64,000 bases of DNA from Pseudomonas coleopterorum (GCF_900105555.1 NZ_FNTZ01000001.1:992001-1056000); one strand, 5' to 3'. Numbered from the stretch's first letter, positions 26,583-37,902 are shown. Notes: generated from the sequence alone by a model not told the origin. Program-made: numbers and translations.

Positions 26583-27872
26583 ATGACAACAGTTCATTAC
26601 ACCGGTGAGGAGCGCAAGAAGCGCATTTTCGCAATCGTCGGCGCGTCATCGGGCAATCTGGTGGAGTGGTTCGACTTCTATGTCTACGCCTTCTGCGCCA
26701 TCTACTTCGCCCCCGCGTTCTTTCCCTCCGACGATCCCACCGTGCAATTGGTCAACACCGCCGGGGTCTTCGCGGCGGGCTTCCTGATGCGGCCCATCGG
26801 TGGGTGGCTGTTCGGCCGGGTGGCCGACAAGCATGGCCGCAAGAATTCGATGATGATCTCGGTGCTGATGATGTGCGCCGGCTCGCTGGTGATCGCCTGC
26901 CTGCCCACCTACGCCACCATTGGCGTCTGGGCGCCGATCATCCTGCTGCTGGCCCGGCTGTTCCAGGGCCTTTCGGTGGGCGGTGAATACGGCACCACGG
27001 CCACCTACATGTCGGAAGTAGCCTTGCGCGGCCAGCGTGGCTTCTTTGCATCGTTCCAGTACGTCACCCTGATCGGTGGGCAGCTGCTGGCGGTGTTGAC
27101 CGTGGTCATCCTTCAGCAGTTTCTCGATGAGCAGGAGTTGCGCGCGTGGGGCTGGCGTATTCCGTTCTTCGTCGGTGCGGTGGCCGCGATCATTTCGCTG
27201 TTGCTGCGCCGTACCCTTGAGGAAACCAGTACCGCCGAGACCCGCAACGACAAGGACGCCGGCAGCATCGCCGGGCTGTTCAAGAACCACAGCGCGGCGT
27301 TCATCACCGTGTTGGGCTACACCGCAGGTGGCTCGCTGATTTTCTACACCTTCACCACGTACATGCAGAAATACCTGGTCAATACCGCGGGCCTGCACGC
27401 CAAGACCGCCAGCCTGATCATGACCGGCGCGCTGTTCCTGTACATGTGCATGCAGCCGCTGTTCGGCATGCTCGCCGACCGGATCGGCCGCCGTAACTCC
27501 ATGCTCTGGTTCGCCGGTCTGGGTACCTTGTGCACCTTGCCGATCCTCATGGTATTGAAGACCGTCACCAGCCCGTTCCTGGCCTTCGTGCTGATCACCC
27601 TGGCCTTGGCCATCGTCAGCTTCTATACCTCGATCAGTGGTCTGGTCAAAGCCGAGATGTTCCCGCCGCAAGTGCGCGCGCTGGGCGTTGGCCTGGCCTA
27701 CGCTGTGGCCAACGCCGTGTTCGGCGGGTCGGCGGAGTTCGTCGCGCTGAACCTGAAGAACATGGGCAACGAAAACGCGTTTTACTGGTACGTGACGGTG
27801 ATGATGGCGATCGCGTTCCTGTTCAGTCTGCGCTTGCCCAAGCAACCCAAGTACCTGCATACCGACCATTAA
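26583..27872 (+). CDS. pcaT: Beta-ketoadipate MFS transporter PcaT
   Basis: Metabolite:H+ symporter family protein, 429 residues, twelve TM helices. Features are [16 protein letters not shown] near residue 22, the [14 protein letters not shown] loop and [18 protein letters not shown]. PcaT is known in P. putida for dicarboxylate/beta-ketoadipate uptake. It resembles the permease at 44957, which shares the same hallmarks. Followed by a strong hairpin before pcaB. Confidence 0.93.
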   Translation: MTTVHYTGEERKKRIFAIVGASSGNLVEWFDFYVYAFCAIYFAPAFFPSDDPTVQLVNTAGVFAAGFLMRPIGGWLFGRVADKHGRKNSMMISVLMMCAGSLVIACLPTYATIGVWAPIILLLARLFQGLSVGGEYGTTATYMSEVALRGQRGFFASFQYVTLIGGQLLAVLTVVILQQFLDEQELRAWGWRIPFFVGAVAAIISLLLRRTLEETSTAETRNDKDAGSIAGLFKNHSAAFITVLGYTAGGSLIFYTFTTYMQKYLVNTAGLHAKTASLIMTGALFLYMCMQPLFGMLADRIGRRNSMLWFAGLGTLCTLPILMVLKTVTSPFLAFVLITLALAIVSFYTSISGLVKAEMFPPQVRALGVGLAYAVANAVFGGSAEFVALNLKNMGNENAFYWYVTVMMAIAFLFSLRLPKQPKYLHTDH

Positions 27873-27879
27873 GCCCACA

Positions 27880-27901
27880 GGCGCGCCTTGTGTGGCGCGC
27901 C
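27880..27901 (+). terminator. Hairpin between pcaT and pcaB
   Basis: Two copies of the self-complementary GGCGCGCC (27880-27887 and 27894-27901) around TTGTGT form an 8-bp GC stem with no T-tract. It may attenuate or stabilise RNA rather than terminate fully. Confidence 0.45.
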
Positions 27902-27917
27902 GTTACAGGGGAGTTCC

Positions 27918-29282
27918 ATGAGCCAACCGCCGAACAATCAGTTGTTCGATGTCTATTTCACTGCGCCCGCCATGCGCCAGATCTTCTGCGACCATGGCCG
28001 GGTGCAGGGCATGCTCGATTTCGAAGCCGCGCTGGCTCGTGCCCAGGCCCGCGTCGGCGTGATACCCGGCTCGGCAGTCGCCTCCATCGAGGCCGCCTGC
28101 AAGGCCGAGCAGTACGATTTTCAGGCCCTGGCGCAAGCCATCGCCAGCGCCGGCAATTCGGCCATTCCGCTGGTCAAGATGCTCGGCAAGGTCATCGCCG
28201 CTTCCGACCCCGATGCCGAGCGCTATGTGCATCTGGGCGCGACCAGTCAGGACGTGATGGACACCGGGCTGGTCCTGCAACTGCTGGCGGCGGTCGACCT
28301 GATCGAAGCCGACCTGCAACGTCTGAACGAGGCGCTGAGCCAGCAGGCCCGTCACCATGCCGCCACGGTCATGCCCGGACGCACCTGGCTGCAACACGCC
28401 ACGCCCGTCACCCTGGGCATGAAGATCGCCGGCTGGCTCGGCGCCCTGAACCGCAGCCGGCAACGCCTGCGTGAGCTCAGGCCGCGGCTGGCCTGCCTGC
28501 AGTTCGGCGGCGCCTCGGGCTCCCTGGCCGCGCTCGGCGAACAGGCAATGCCGGTGGCCCAGGCGCTGGCCGAGGAACTGCACCTGAACCTGCCCGACCA
28601 GCCCTGGCATACCCAGCGCGACCGGCTGGTGGAACTGGCCTCGGTACTTGGCCTGGTGGCCGGCAGCCTGGGCAAGCTGGGCCGGGACATCAGCCTGTTG
28701 ATGCAGACCGAAGCGGCGGAAGTGTTCGAGCCGTCCGCGCCGGGCAAGGGCGGTTCGTCGACCATGCCGCACAAGCGCAATCCGGTCGGTGCGGCAGTGC
28801 TCATCGGCGCTGCCACCCGAGTGCCGGGGCTTGTGGCGACGCTGTTCAGCGCCATGCCTCAAGAGCATGAACGCAGCCTGGGGCTATGGCATGCCGAATG
28901 GGAAACTCTGCCGGAGATCTGCTGCCTGGTTTCCGGTGCGTTGCAGCAGGCCCTGGCCATTGCCGATGGCATGCAGGTCGACGCTGAGCGCATGCGGGCG
29001 AACCTGGACCTGACCCAGGGCCTGGTGCTGGCCGAAGCCGTCAGCATCGTGCTGGCCCAGCGGATCGGTCGCGACCGCGCGCACCATGTGCTGGAACAGT
29101 GCTGCAAGCAGGCCGTCGCTCAAGGCCGACATCTACGTGCGGTGCTCGGCGACGAGCCGCAGGTCACCGAGCAATTGAGTGCCGATGAACTGGACCGTCT
29201 GCTGGACCCTTCGCACTACCTGGGCCAGGCCCAGGTCTGGGTTGAACGGGCCGTAGCCGAACACGATCTTTTGAATGCGTGA
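27918..29282 (+). CDS. pcaB: 3-carboxy-cis,cis-muconate cycloisomerase
   Basis: Fumarase/aspartase-superfamily lactonising enzyme, 454 residues, that converts carboxymuconate to gamma-carboxymuconolactone. The signature loop GGSSTMPHKRNP, whose first Ser is catalytic, lies near residue 280. It also has GATSQDVMDTGLVLQ near residue 110. The ATG (MSQPPNNQLFDVYF) follows GGGGAG. First gene of pcaB-pcaD-pcaC. Confidence 0.96.
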   Translation: MSQPPNNQLFDVYFTAPAMRQIFCDHGRVQGMLDFEAALARAQARVGVIPGSAVASIEAACKAEQYDFQALAQAIASAGNSAIPLVKMLGKVIAASDPDAERYVHLGATSQDVMDTGLVLQLLAAVDLIEADLQRLNEALSQQARHHAATVMPGRTWLQHATPVTLGMKIAGWLGALNRSRQRLRELRPRLACLQFGGASGSLAALGEQAMPVAQALAEELHLNLPDQPWHTQRDRLVELASVLGLVAGSLGKLGRDISLLMQTEAAEVFEPSAPGKGGSSTMPHKRNPVGAAVLIGAATRVPGLVATLFSAMPQEHERSLGLWHAEWETLPEICCLVSGALQQALAIADGMQVDAERMRANLDLTQGLVLAEAVSIVLAQRIGRDRAHHVLEQCCKQAVAQGRHLRAVLGDEPQVTEQLSADELDRLLDPSHYLGQAQVWVERAVAEHDLLNA

Positions 29283-29292
29283 GGAGATGAGC

Positions 29293-30081
29293 GTGGCACA
29301 GGTACAACTCGCCGACGGCGAACTCGATTACAGCCTGGAAGGCCCCAAGGACAAGCCCGTCCTGGTGCTGTCCAACTCGCTGGGCACCGACCGACACATG
29401 TGGGACGGCCAGATGGCCGCCTTCACCGAACATTTCCAGGTGCTGCGCTACGACACCCGTGGTCATGGCCAGTCCCTGGTCACCCCTGGGACGTACACCA
29501 TCGAGCAGTTGGGTGGCGACGTCCTGGCGTTGCTTGATGCCCTGAACCTGGACAAGGTGCATTTCTGTGGCCTGTCCATGGGCGGTCTGATCGGCCAATG
29601 GCTGGGCATCAATGCCGGCGAGCGCCTGCACAAGCTGGTGATCTGCAACACGGCGGCGAAGATCGGCACCCAGGACGTCTGGAATCCACGCATCGAAATG
29701 GTCCTCGGCCAAGGCGAGGCTGCCATGCAGGCGTTGCGTGACGCGTCCATCGCGCGCTGGTTCACCCCGGCGTTCGCCGAGGCCCATCCGCTGGAGGCCA
29801 CACGCATCACCGACATGCTCGCCGCCACCTCCCCGCAGGGCTACGCCGCCAACTGCGCTGCGGTGCGCGATGCCGATTTTCGCGAACAGCTGGCTGCCAT
29901 CCAGGTGCTGCTGTTGGTGATCGCAGGCAGCGAGGACGCCGTCACCACACCGGCGGATGCGCAGTTCATCGTCGAGCGGGTGGCCGGTGCACAGTACGCC
30001 GAATTTGCCGCTGCGCATCTTTCCAACGTCGAAATCGGTGCGCCGTTCAGCGACCGGGTCGTCGAATTTCTATTGCGCTGA
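29293..30081 (+). CDS. pcaD: 3-oxoadipate enol-lactonase
   Basis: Alpha/beta-hydrolase, 262 residues, that opens the enol-lactone to beta-ketoadipate. Nucleophile Ser near residue 95 in GLSMGGLIGQWLGI, oxyanion area SNSLGTDRHMWD and catalytic His in AAHLSNVEIG. The GTG start (VAQVQLADGELDY) is chosen because it has GAGGAG at the right distance and matches the P. putida N-terminus; an ATG two codons earlier lies too close to that site. Confidence 0.95.
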   Translation: MAQVQLADGELDYSLEGPKDKPVLVLSNSLGTDRHMWDGQMAAFTEHFQVLRYDTRGHGQSLVTPGTYTIEQLGGDVLALLDALNLDKVHFCGLSMGGLIGQWLGINAGERLHKLVICNTAAKIGTQDVWNPRIEMVLGQGEAAMQALRDASIARWFTPAFAEAHPLEATRITDMLAATSPQGYAANCAAVRDADFREQLAAIQVLLLVIAGSEDAVTTPADAQFIVERVAGAQYAEFAAAHLSNVEIGAPFSDRVVEFLLR

Positions 30082-30093
30082 AGGAGCCCGTTC

Positions 30094-30486
30094 GTGGACG
30101 AGAAAGAACGCTACAACGAAGGAATGAAAGTCCGGCGTGCCGTGTTGGGCGAGGCCCATGTGGAGCGCAGCCTGAACAACCTGACCGAGTTCAACAGCGA
30201 GTTCCAGGAGATGATCACCCGCCACGCGTGGGGCGATATCTGGACCCGTCCGGGTCTGCCGCGGCACACGCGCAGCCTGATCACCATCGCCATGCTGATC
30301 GGCATGAACCGCAACGAAGAACTCAAGCTGCACCTGCGCGCGGCCGCCAGCAACGGCGTCACCCGTGAGGAGGTCAAGGAAGTCCTGATGCAGAGTGCGA
30401 TCTACTGCGGCATTCCGGCGGCCAACACAACGTTTCACCTGGCCGAATCGGTCTGGGATGAGCTGGGCGTCGAATCACGCCAGTGA
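30094..30486 (+). CDS. pcaC: 4-carboxymuconolactone decarboxylase
   Basis: AhpD-like all-helical enzyme, 130 residues, that decarboxylates gamma-carboxymuconolactone. Family motifs FQEMITRHAWGDIWTRPGL, HTRSLITIAMLIGMNR and QSAIYCGIPAAN are present. Starts at GTG behind AAGGAG, 12 bp after pcaD, so the two are co-transcribed. Confidence 0.96.
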   Translation: MDEKERYNEGMKVRRAVLGEAHVERSLNNLTEFNSEFQEMITRHAWGDIWTRPGLPRHTRSLITIAMLIGMNRNEELKLHLRAAASNGVTREEVKEVLMQSAIYCGIPAANTTFHLAESVWDELGVESRQ

Positions 30487-30497
30487 TGGGGGAAGGC

Positions 30498-30530
30498 GGG
30501 CGGTAGCGCGCTGAACGCGCGCCACCGCCC
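30498..30530. terminator. Bidirectional terminator pcaC/porin
   Basis: Inverted repeat GGGCGGT / ACCGCCC with inner GCGCG/CGCGC and a short loop lies between the convergent pcaC and porin stop codons. There is no T-run. Confidence 0.65.
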
Positions 30531-30536
30531 CGGCGA

Positions 30537-31802
30537 TTACAAAATGCTCAACGGGTAGCTGACGATCACGCGGTTTTCGTCGAACTCGCTGGTGCTGTAG
30601 TCGCGGCGCATGGTCGAGTTGCGCCAGCGCATGTTCAGGCTCTTGAAGGTGCCCGACTGCACGGTGTAGGCCAGCTCGGTTTCGCGCCCCCATTCCTTGC
30701 CGTCGGTGACGGTGGCGGTGTGCACGTTGTCGCCGCTGATGTAGCGGTTCATCAGGGTCAGGCCTGGAACGCCCACGCCGGCAAAGTTGAAGTCGTGGCG
30801 CAATTGCCAGGATTTTTCCTTGGCATTCTCATAGCTGGAGTTATAGCTGTCGTTAGCCAGGGTACCGCCACTGGTGCCGTTGACGCGCATCCAGCCATTG
30901 TCGCCGGTGACTTTCTGCAGGCCGACATAGAAGGTGTTGCTGCCGTACTTGACGGACAGCAGCGCCGACCAGGTCTTGTTGTCCAGATCACCGGCCCGTG
31001 CGCTGCCGTCTTCCTTGCCATGGAAGAAACCCAGGTTGGCGCCCAGGGTCCAGTCACCAATGGGCTGGCTGTGCAGGATCTGCAGGTATTGCTGCTGGTA
31101 GATGTCCTTGAGCTCGGCGTTCCACAGGCCGACCAGGGTGTTCTTGTTGTTGAAGGTGTACTCGCCACCGACGAAGTTGAAGCGATCGGAAGTGATGCCG
31201 GCACGCCCCTGCAGGAACATGTCTTCCATGCTGGCATCATTGCGCGGGCTGTTCTTGCGGAACTGGCCGCCGTACAGGGTCAGGCCATCGATTTCCTGGG
31301 AGGTGATCTGTCCGCCCTGGAAGGTCTGCGGCAGCGAGCGGCCGTCGTCCGAGCGCAGGATGGGCAGTACCGGCATCCACTCGCCGACCTTGAGCACGGT
31401 CTTGGAGATCTTGGCCTTGGCGGCCACACCCAGCCGGCCGAAGTCATCGGCCGGGTCATTGCCATCATGCACAGGCAGCAACTGCGTGCCATAGGTACCG
31501 CGGCCACCATCGAGCTTGACCGAGTACATGCCCAGCACGTCCACACCGAAGCCGACCAGGCCCTGGGTGTAGCCGGACTTGGCGTCGAGGATGAAGCTCT
31601 GGGTCCACTCCTCGGACTTGCTTTGCGGGAAGGCTGGGTTTACGTGATTGCGATTGAAATAGAAGTTGCGCAGGTTCAGACCGACCTTGGCGTCTTCCAG
31701 AAAGCCGGACTCGGCTGCGAAGGAAGGCAGGGCGGCCGTGGCAACGGTCAACGCGATCAGGTTGGGCAACAGACGGGGTGAACGATGGAAGTGCTGGCGC
31801 AT
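30537..31802 (-). CDS. pcaP: OprD-family outer-membrane porin (PcaP/BenF-like)
   Basis: Substrate-specific porin of 421 residues. A signal peptide ends near SFAAES (residue 30). The mature part is a beta-barrel with OprD-family features: FLEDAKVGLNLRNFYFNRN at the start, LPILRSDDGRSLPQTFQGGQ (loop 3 region) and a C-terminal aromatic strand. Location at the end of the pca cluster suggests uptake of aromatic acids. The exact substrate is inferred. Confidence 0.88.
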   Translation of the reverse strand: MRQHFHRSPRLLPNLIALTVATAALPSFAAESGFLEDAKVGLNLRNFYFNRNHVNPAFPQSKSEEWTQSFILDAKSGYTQGLVGFGVDVLGMYSVKLDGGRGTYGTQLLPVHDGNDPADDFGRLGVAAKAKISKTVLKVGEWMPVLPILRSDDGRSLPQTFQGGQITSQEIDGLTLYGGQFRKNSPRNDASMEDMFLQGRAGITSDRFNFVGGEYTFNNKNTLVGLWNAELKDIYQQQYLQILHSQPIGDWTLGANLGFFHGKEDGSARAGDLDNKTWSALLSVKYGSNTFYVGLQKVTGDNGWMRVNGTSGGTLANDSYNSSYENAKEKSWQLRHDFNFAGVGVPGLTLMNRYISGDNVHTATVTDGKEWGRETELAYTVQSGTFKSLNMRWRNSTMRRDYSTSEFDENRVIVSYPLSIL

Positions 31803-32086
31803 GGGGTAAACCTATTGTTATTGATTTTATGATTGACGCACGCTGGAACGGGCTTTTCTGACATTTTGTTACGCGTTGCGCGGATGGTGCTTCGGGGTGA
31901 AGCACGATTCAACCGACCGCACAGGAATGCGTGCGATAACCGAACACTAACTAACTAGTTAATAACAAGTCAGTTATCTGGTCATCGGACCACTATTGCT
32001 CATGATTGAACTTTCGGCCAGTCCCGCGTGACATTTTCTTCAGCCCTTTCGCGCTGACTCACTCCTGGCAGCAGGTCACAGGCGTA
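31803..32086. promoter_or_regulatory. Porin promoter region with TAACTAGTTA palindrome
   Basis: No gene is seen in this gap. A 10-bp perfect palindrome TAACTAGTTA (31952-31961) is embedded in an AT-rich, repetitive tract (CTAACTAACTAGTTAATAAC) about 150 bp upstream of the porin. It could be an operator. Confidence 0.35.
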
Positions 32087-32114
32087 AAAAAACCACCGCA
32101 AGCGGTGGTTTTTT
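32087..32114 (-). terminator. Terminator of the ttgABC operon
   Basis: Thirteen-bp arms (AAAAAACCACCGC and its complement) with a 2-nt loop, immediately after the ttgC stop; on the minus strand it ends in a T-run. Confidence 0.93.
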
Positions 32115-32128
32115 CATGCCATCAGGGG

Positions 32129-33583
32129 TCAGCTCTTGGGCGCCTGCGCTGGCTGGGCCAACTGAGCCTGGCCAGTGCGCTCGTACCAGCCGCCTCCCAG
32201 CGCCTTGTACAGATTGACCTCGCTGGTCAGCTGCGACAGCCGGTCGGTGATCAGCGATTGCTGGGCACTGAACAGCGAGCGCTGGGCATCGAGGAAGGTC
32301 AGGTTGCTGTCGATACCGATACGGTAGCGACGCTCGGCCAGGCGGTAGTAATCCTGGTTGGCCTGCACCGAATCACGTTGAGCCTGCAACTGCTCGTTGT
32401 AGGTCTTGCGTGCGGCCAAGCCGTCGGACACTTCCTGGAACGCCGTCTGAATGACCTTCTCGTAGTTGGCTACGTTGATGTCTTTCTGGATCTTCGAGTA
32501 GTCCAGGCTGGCACGCAGCGCACCGGCATTGAAGATCGGCAGGCTGATGCTCGGCGAGAACAGCCAGCTGCCGGAACCGGCGTCGAACAGGCCGGACAGC
32601 TGCCGGCTCGACGTACCGGCATTGGCAGTCAGGCTGATGCTCGGGAAGAACGCCGCGCGGGCCGCGCCGATGTTGGCGTTGGCGGCCAGCAGGGCGTGCT
32701 CGGCTTCGAGAATGTCCGGGCGCCGGGTCAGCAACTGCGACGGCATGCCGGCCGGCACTTCGCTGAGCAGGTCGGCGTCCAGCCCGCGGGCTTCTGGCAG
32801 GTCGGTCGGAATGGCCGTGCCCAGCAACAGGGTCAGGTTGTTGCGATCCTGAGCCACCTGGCGCTTGTAGCGCGCCAGGCTGACACGGGCAGTTTCCACC
32901 GCCGTGCGTGCCTGGCTCAGGTCCAGGGCCGAGGACACGCCTACTTCGGTGCTGCGGCTGGTCAGCTTGAGGCTCTGCTCGAAGGCGCCCAGGGTCTCCT
33001 GGGTCAACTTCAGCAGCGCCTGGTCGGCCTGCCAGGTCAGGTAGGCGTTGGCCACGTTGGCCACCAGGCTGATCTGTGTGGAGCGACGAGCCTCCTCGGT
33101 GGACAGATAGGTCTGCAGGGCCTGTTCGCTGAGGCTGCGGATGCGCCCCCACAGGTCCAGCTCATAGGCACTCACGCCCAGCGTGACGGCGTACTGGCTG
33201 GAGATGCCCGACTCGCCAAGCTGTGACAGGTCGGCCGGTGTGCGCTGACGCGTACCGGTGCCGTCGGCATTGATGGCCGGGAACAGATCGGCACGCTGGA
33301 TGCGGTACTGCGCCCGATAGGCTTCGATGTTCAGCGCCGCAACCCGCAGGTCGCGGTTGTTCTCAAGCGCTACCTGCACCAGGCGCTCGAGCGCCGGATC
33401 GGTGAAGAACTGCCGCCAGCCTTGTTCCGCCGCCGCCACTTCGGCCGCATCGGCGGGCGCGTAGGCCTCGCCCTGCGGGAACTGCTCGGCCACCGGCAGG
33501 GCAGGCTGCTTGTACTCGGGGATCATCGAGCAGCCGCCGAGCACGAAGGCGGCGACAGCGATGGATATCAGTGACTTGCTCAT
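32129..33583 (-). CDS. ttgC: RND efflux outer-membrane channel TtgC (OprM family)
   Basis: Trimeric outer-membrane duct of the TtgABC pump, 484 residues as in P. putida. A lipoprotein signal with LGGCSM places the lipidated Cys at residue 18, followed by two OEP repeats with conserved [12 protein letters not shown] and [15 protein letters not shown]. It overlaps ttgB by four bases and is followed by a strong terminator. Confidence 0.95.
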   Translation of the reverse strand: MSKSLISIAVAAFVLGGCSMIPEYKQPALPVAEQFPQGEAYAPADAAEVAAAEQGWRQFFTDPALERLVQVALENNRDLRVAALNIEAYRAQYRIQRADLFPAINADGTGTRQRTPADLSQLGESGISSQYAVTLGVSAYELDLWGRIRSLSEQALQTYLSTEEARRSTQISLVANVANAYLTWQADQALLKLTQETLGAFEQSLKLTSRSTEVGVSSALDLSQARTAVETARVSLARYKRQVAQDRNNLTLLLGTAIPTDLPEARGLDADLLSEVPAGMPSQLLTRRPDILEAEHALLAANANIGAARAAFFPSISLTANAGTSSRQLSGLFDAGSGSWLFSPSISLPIFNAGALRASLDYSKIQKDINVANYEKVIQTAFQEVSDGLAARKTYNEQLQAQRDSVQANQDYYRLAERRYRIGIDSNLTFLDAQRSLFSAQQSLITDRLSQLTSEVNLYKALGGGWYERTGQAQLAQPAQAPKS

Positions 33584-36500
33584 TGGCCAGCCTCATCGTG
33601 TGTAATGGCTTTGTCGTTGTCCTTCTCGTGTTCCTTGTCGTACTTGCTCTTGAACATCGACGACACGGCCACGTAGAACATCGGCACCCAGAAAATTGCC
33701 AGGACGGTGGCGGTGATCATACCGCCGATCACGCCGGTACCGATCGCATGTTGGCTACCCGAGCCTGCGCCGCTGGAAATCGCCAGCGGTACCACGCCGA
33801 GGATGAACGCCAGGGACGTCATGATGATTGGTCGCAGACGCATGCGGCATGCTTCGGCCGCCGCTTCCACCAGGCTCTTGCCCTGTTCGTGCAGTTCCTT
33901 GGCGAACTCGACGATCAGAATGGCGTTCTTGGCCGCCAGGCCCACCGTGACCAGCAAGCCTACCTGGAAGAACACGTCGTTGGACAACCCGCGCATGCTG
34001 GTCGCGATCAGCGCACCGATCACACCCAGCGGCACAACCAGAAGCACCGCGATCGGGATCGACCAGCTTTCATACAAGGCCGCCAGGCACAGGAACACGA
34101 ACAGCAGCGAGATGGCGTACAGCGCTGGAGCCTGCGAGCCGGACAGACGCTCTTCGTATGACAGACCGGTGAACGAATAGCCCACGCCGGCAGGCAGCTT
34201 CTTGGCCAGCGCCTCGACCTCGGCCATCGCCTGACCCGAGCTGTAGCCCGGTGCCGGAGTACCGAGGATTTCCATGGCTGCGACACCGTTATAGCGCGAC
34301 AGCTTGGGCGAACCGTAGATCCATTCACCGGTAGCAATCGCAGACAGCGGCACCATGGTCCCGGCGTCGTTGCGCACGTACCACTTGTTCAGGTCTTCAG
34401 GTGTCATGCGACCGAAGGCTTCGCCCTGCACGTACACCTTCTTCACCCGACCGCGGTCGATGAAGTCGTTGACGTAGCTACCACCCAGAGCGATCGATAG
34501 GGTCTGGTTGATGTTCGACAAGGTAATGCCCAGTGCACTGGCCTTCTCGTCATCCACGGTGAGCTGGTATTGCGGCTCATCGTTCAGGCCGTTGGGACGT
34601 ACGCCTGCCAGAATCTTGCTCTGTGCCGCCATCCCGAGGAACTGGTTGCGCGCTTCCAGCAGTTTTTCGTGGCCGACACCGCCCTGGTCCTGCAGGTAGA
34701 CGTCGAAGCCCGACGCGTTACCCAGTTCGAGTACCGAAGGAGGCACCACGGCGAACACCATGGCATCGCGGAAGCTGGCGAAGTGTTTCTGTGCCCGTTC
34801 GGCGATCTTGAACACGGTGGTCTCGGCGTCGCGCTCATCCCAGGGCTTGAGCATGACGAACGCCAGGCCCGAACTCTGGCCACGGCCAGCGAAGTTGAAG
34901 CCGTTGACGCTGAACACGGATTTGACGCCCGCGCCTTCGCCGTTTTCGCCATCGAGCAGGTAGGTGCGCATGTCGTCGATGACTTTCTGCGTCCGCTCGG
35001 CGGACGAGCCAGCCGGGGTCTGCACCTGGGCAAAGATCACGCCCTGGTCTTCATCCGGCAGGAACGCTGCCGGAATACGCATGAACAGGAAGACCATGCC
35101 AGCGAAAATCAGCAGGTACACCAGGAACGCCGGCAACTTGTGGGTCACCATGCGTTTGACGCCGTTCTCGTACTTGACCACGCTGCGGTCGAAGGTCCGG
35201 TTGAACCAGCCGAAGAAGCCGCGCTTGGGTTGGCCGTGCTTTTCCGGATCGATCGGCTTGAGCATGGTGGCGCACAGCGCCGGGGTGAAGATCAATGCGA
35301 CCAGTACCGACAGGGCCATGGCCGAAACGATGGTGATGGAGAACTGCTTGTAGATCACACCCGTGGAGCCGCCGAAGAAGGCCATCGGCAGCAGTACCGC
35401 CGACAGCACCATGGCGATACCGACCAGAGCACCCTGGATCTGGTCCATGGATTTCTTGGTCGCCTCCTTGGGCGACAGATGCTCCTCTTCCATCACCCGT
35501 TCGACGTTCTCCACCACCACGATCGCATCGTCCACCAATAGCCCGATCGCCAGGATCATGCCGAACATGGTCAAGGTGTTGATGGTGAAACCGAAGGCGG
35601 CGAGGATGCCGAAAGTGCCGAGCAGTACCACCGGGACCGTCATCGTAGTGATGATGGTCGCGCGCAGGTTCTGCAGGAACAGGTACATCACCAGGAACAC
35701 CAGCACGATCGCTTCGATCAGGGTGTGGACCACGCCTGTGATCGATTCGGTCACGGTCGGTGTGGTGTCATACGGGTAGACCACCTTCATCCCAGGCGGG
35801 AAAAACGGCTCCAGGTTGGACACCGTGGCACGAATGGCCTTGGCGGTGTCCAGAGCGTTGGCGCCCGTGGCCAGCTTGATCGCCATACCCGATGCCGGGC
35901 TGCCGTTGAACTGCGCGTCGATGCTGTAGTTCTGACCGCCCAGGCCAATGCGCGCGACGTCCTTGAGGCGGACCTGCGCGCCGTCGTTATCGACTTTCAG
36001 GAAGATATTGCCGAACTGCTCGGCAGTCTGCAGGCGGGTCTTGCCGATGATGGTGGCGTTGAGCTGGGTGCCGGGCAAGGCCGGCAGGCCGCCCAGCTGA
36101 CCGGTCGCGATCTGCACGTTCTGCGCAGTAATCGCAGCGCTCACGTCCACCGGTGTCAGCTGGAATTTGTTGAGCTTGGCCGGATCCAGCCAGATACGCA
36201 TGGCGTACTGCGAACCGAACACCTGGAAGTCACCCACACCGGAAGTCCGCGAGATCGGGTCCTGGATGTTGGAAACGATGTAGTTGGACAGGTCGTCCTT
36301 GGTCATGCTGCCATCTTCGGACACCAGACCGATCACCAGCAGGAAGTTCTTCACCGACTTGGTCACACGCAGACCTTGTTGCTGCACTTCCTGCGGCAAC
36401 AGGGGCGTGGCCAGGTTGAGCTTGTTCTGCACCTGAACCTGAGCGATGTCGGGGTTGGTGCCCTGGTTGAAGGTCACGGTGATGGTCATGCTGCCATCGG

Positions 36501-36750
36501 AGTTACTGTCCGAGGAAACGTAACGCAGGTTGTCGATACCGTTGAGCTGCTGCTCGATGATCTGGACCACGGTGTCCTGCACGGTCTGTGCGGAAGCACC
36601 TGGGTAGGTGACCTGGATATCGATGGCGGTCGGCGCGATGGCCGGGTATTGGTTGATGGGCAACTTGAGAATTGCCAGCCCGCCCACGAGCATGATCACC
36701 AGGGCGAGCACCCAGGCGAAAATGGGGCGGTCAATAAAGAATCTGGACAT
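33580..36750 (-). CDS. ttgB: RND multidrug efflux pump TtgB (HAE1 family)
   Basis: Inner-membrane proton/drug antiporter of 1056 residues with 12 TM helices and two large periplasmic loops. N-terminus [20 protein letters not shown] is typical of AcrB/MexB, and the proton-relay Asp pair lies in [15 protein letters not shown] near residue 408. Homologues expel beta-lactams, chloramphenicol, tetracycline and solvents. Three bases separate it from ttgA and it overlaps ttgC. Confidence 0.96.
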   Translation of the reverse strand: MSRFFIDRPIFAWVLALVIMLVGGLAILKLPINQYPAIAPTAIDIQVTYPGASAQTVQDTVVQIIEQQLNGIDNLRYVSSDSNSDGSMTITVTFNQGTNPDIAQVQVQNKLNLATPLLPQEVQQQGLRVTKSVKNFLLVIGLVSEDGSMTKDDLSNYIVSNIQDPISRTSGVGDFQVFGSQYAMRIWLDPAKLNKFQLTPVDVSAAITAQNVQIATGQLGGLPALPGTQLNATIIGKTRLQTAEQFGNIFLKVDNDGAQVRLKDVARIGLGGQNYSIDAQFNGSPASGMAIKLATGANALDTAKAIRATVSNLEPFFPPGMKVVYPYDTTPTVTESITGVVHTLIEAIVLVFLVMYLFLQNLRATIITTMTVPVVLLGTFGILAAFGFTINTLTMFGMILAIGLLVDDAIVVVENVERVMEEEHLSPKEATKKSMDQIQGALVGIAMVLSAVLLPMAFFGGSTGVIYKQFSITIVSAMALSVLVALIFTPALCATMLKPIDPEKHGQPKRGFFGWFNRTFDRSVVKYENGVKRMVTHKLPAFLVYLLIFAGMVFLFMRIPAAFLPDEDQGVIFAQVQTPAGSSAERTQKVIDDMRTYLLDGENGEGAGVKSVFSVNGFNFAGRGQSSGLAFVMLKPWDERDAETTVFKIAERAQKHFASFRDAMVFAVVPPSVLELGNASGFDVYLQDQGGVGHEKLLEARNQFLGMAAQSKILAGVRPNGLNDEPQYQLTVDDEKASALGITLSNINQTLSIALGGSYVNDFIDRGRVKKVYVQGEAFGRMTPEDLNKWYVRNDAGTMVPLSAIATGEWIYGSPKLSRYNGVAAMEILGTPAPGYSSGQAMAEVEALAKKLPAGVGYSFTGLSYEERLSGSQAPALYAISLLFVFLCLAALYESWSIPIAVLLVVPLGVIGALIATSMRGLSNDVFFQVGLLVTVGLAAKNAILIVEFAKELHEQGKSLVEAAAEACRMRLRPIIMTSLAFILGVVPLAISSGAGSGSQHAIGTGVIGGMITATVLAIFWVPMFYVAVSSMFKSKYDKEHEKDNDKAITHDEAGQ

Positions 36751-36753
36751 CGA

Positions 36754-37902
36754 TTACTTACCTTCGCCTGTGGCGGTGGAATCGGACTGGCCGGGCGTCA
36801 GGTTGCCCGCTTCCTTCACGGTCACGTCGGCGCCTGGCTTGACGTACTGCAGGCCCTCGGTGATGACGCGATCGCCGGCGTTCAGGCCTTTCTCGATCAC
36901 CCAGAAGGCGCCGTCGGTGCGGTTGGCCACCAGCTCGCGCTGCTCGACCTTGTTGTCCTTGTTCACGATCAAGGCGGTCGGGGTGCCCTTGAGGTCACGG
37001 GTCACGCCTTGCTGCGGTGCCAGGATGGCCTCGCTGCGCACACCGGCCTGCAGCTTGGCGTGAACGAACATGCCCGGCAGCAGCACGTGCTCGGGGTTGG
37101 GGAACACGGCGCGCAGGGTCACCGATCCGGTGGCCTGGTCGACTGACACCTCGGAGAACTCCAGCTTGCCGGTCTGGCTGTATTCGCTGCCGTCTTCCAG
37201 GGTCAGTTTCACCGACGCGGCATTGTCGCCGGCCTTCTGCAACTTGCCGCTGTCCAGGTCGCGACGCAACCGGAGCATTTCGGCGGACGACTGGGTCACG
37301 TCGACATAGATCGGGTCCAGCTGCTGGATGGTGGCCATGGCGTTGGTCTGGCCGTTGGTCACCAGGGCACCTTCGGTCACGTCGGAGCGACCGATGCGGC
37401 CCGAGATCGGCGCCAGCACCTTGGTGTAGCGCAAGTCGATCTGCGCGCTCTTGACCGAGGCTTCGGCTTGCAGCTGCTGCGAGCGGGCGTTGTCGTACTC
37501 CTGGCGGCTGACGGCTTGCTCGTCGATCAACTGCTTGTAGCGTCCGGCCAGCGACTTGGCCGATTCCAGGGTCGCCTGGGAGCTGCCCAGCGTGGCCTCG
37601 TACACCGACGGGTCGATCTGGTAGAGCTGCTGCCCGGCCTTGACCTCGGTACCTTCCTTGAACAGACGCTTGAGGATGATCCCGTTGACCTGCGGCCGGA
37701 CTTCGGCCACGCGGTACGCGGTGGTCCGGCCCGGCAGTTCGCTGGTCAGGGTGTAGGGTTGGGCTTTCAAGGTAACCACGCCGACCTGAGGAGCCTGCTG
37801 AGCCTGCTGCGGGGCTGCTTCTTCCTTTTTGTCACAGCCGCTGAGCAGGGTTGCCAGGGCGACGGCGGATACCAGAGCGGTAACAACTGGCTTGAATTGC
37901 AT
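36754..37902 (-). CDS. ttgA: RND efflux periplasmic adaptor TtgA
   Basis: Membrane-fusion protein of 382 residues, lipoprotein signal with LLSGCDKKE (Cys near residue 23). Beta-barrel, lipoyl and helical-hairpin segments are visible, including VRPQVNGIILKRLFKEGTEV and VLAPISGRIGRSDVTEGALV. It links TtgB to TtgC. First gene of the operon, divergent from ttgR. Confidence 0.95.
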   Translation of the reverse strand: MQFKPVVTALVSAVALATLLSGCDKKEEAAPQQAQQAPQVGVVTLKAQPYTLTSELPGRTTAYRVAEVRPQVNGIILKRLFKEGTEVKAGQQLYQIDPSVYEATLGSSQATLESAKSLAGRYKQLIDEQAVSRQEYDNARSQQLQAEASVKSAQIDLRYTKVLAPISGRIGRSDVTEGALVTNGQTNAMATIQQLDPIYVDVTQSSAEMLRLRRDLDSGKLQKAGDNAASVKLTLEDGSEYSQTGKLEFSEVSVDQATGSVTLRAVFPNPEHVLLPGMFVHAKLQAGVRSEAILAPQQGVTRDLKGTPTALIVNKDNKVEQRELVANRTDGAFWVIEKGLNAGDRVITEGLQYVKPGADVTVKEAGNLTPGQSDSTATGEGK

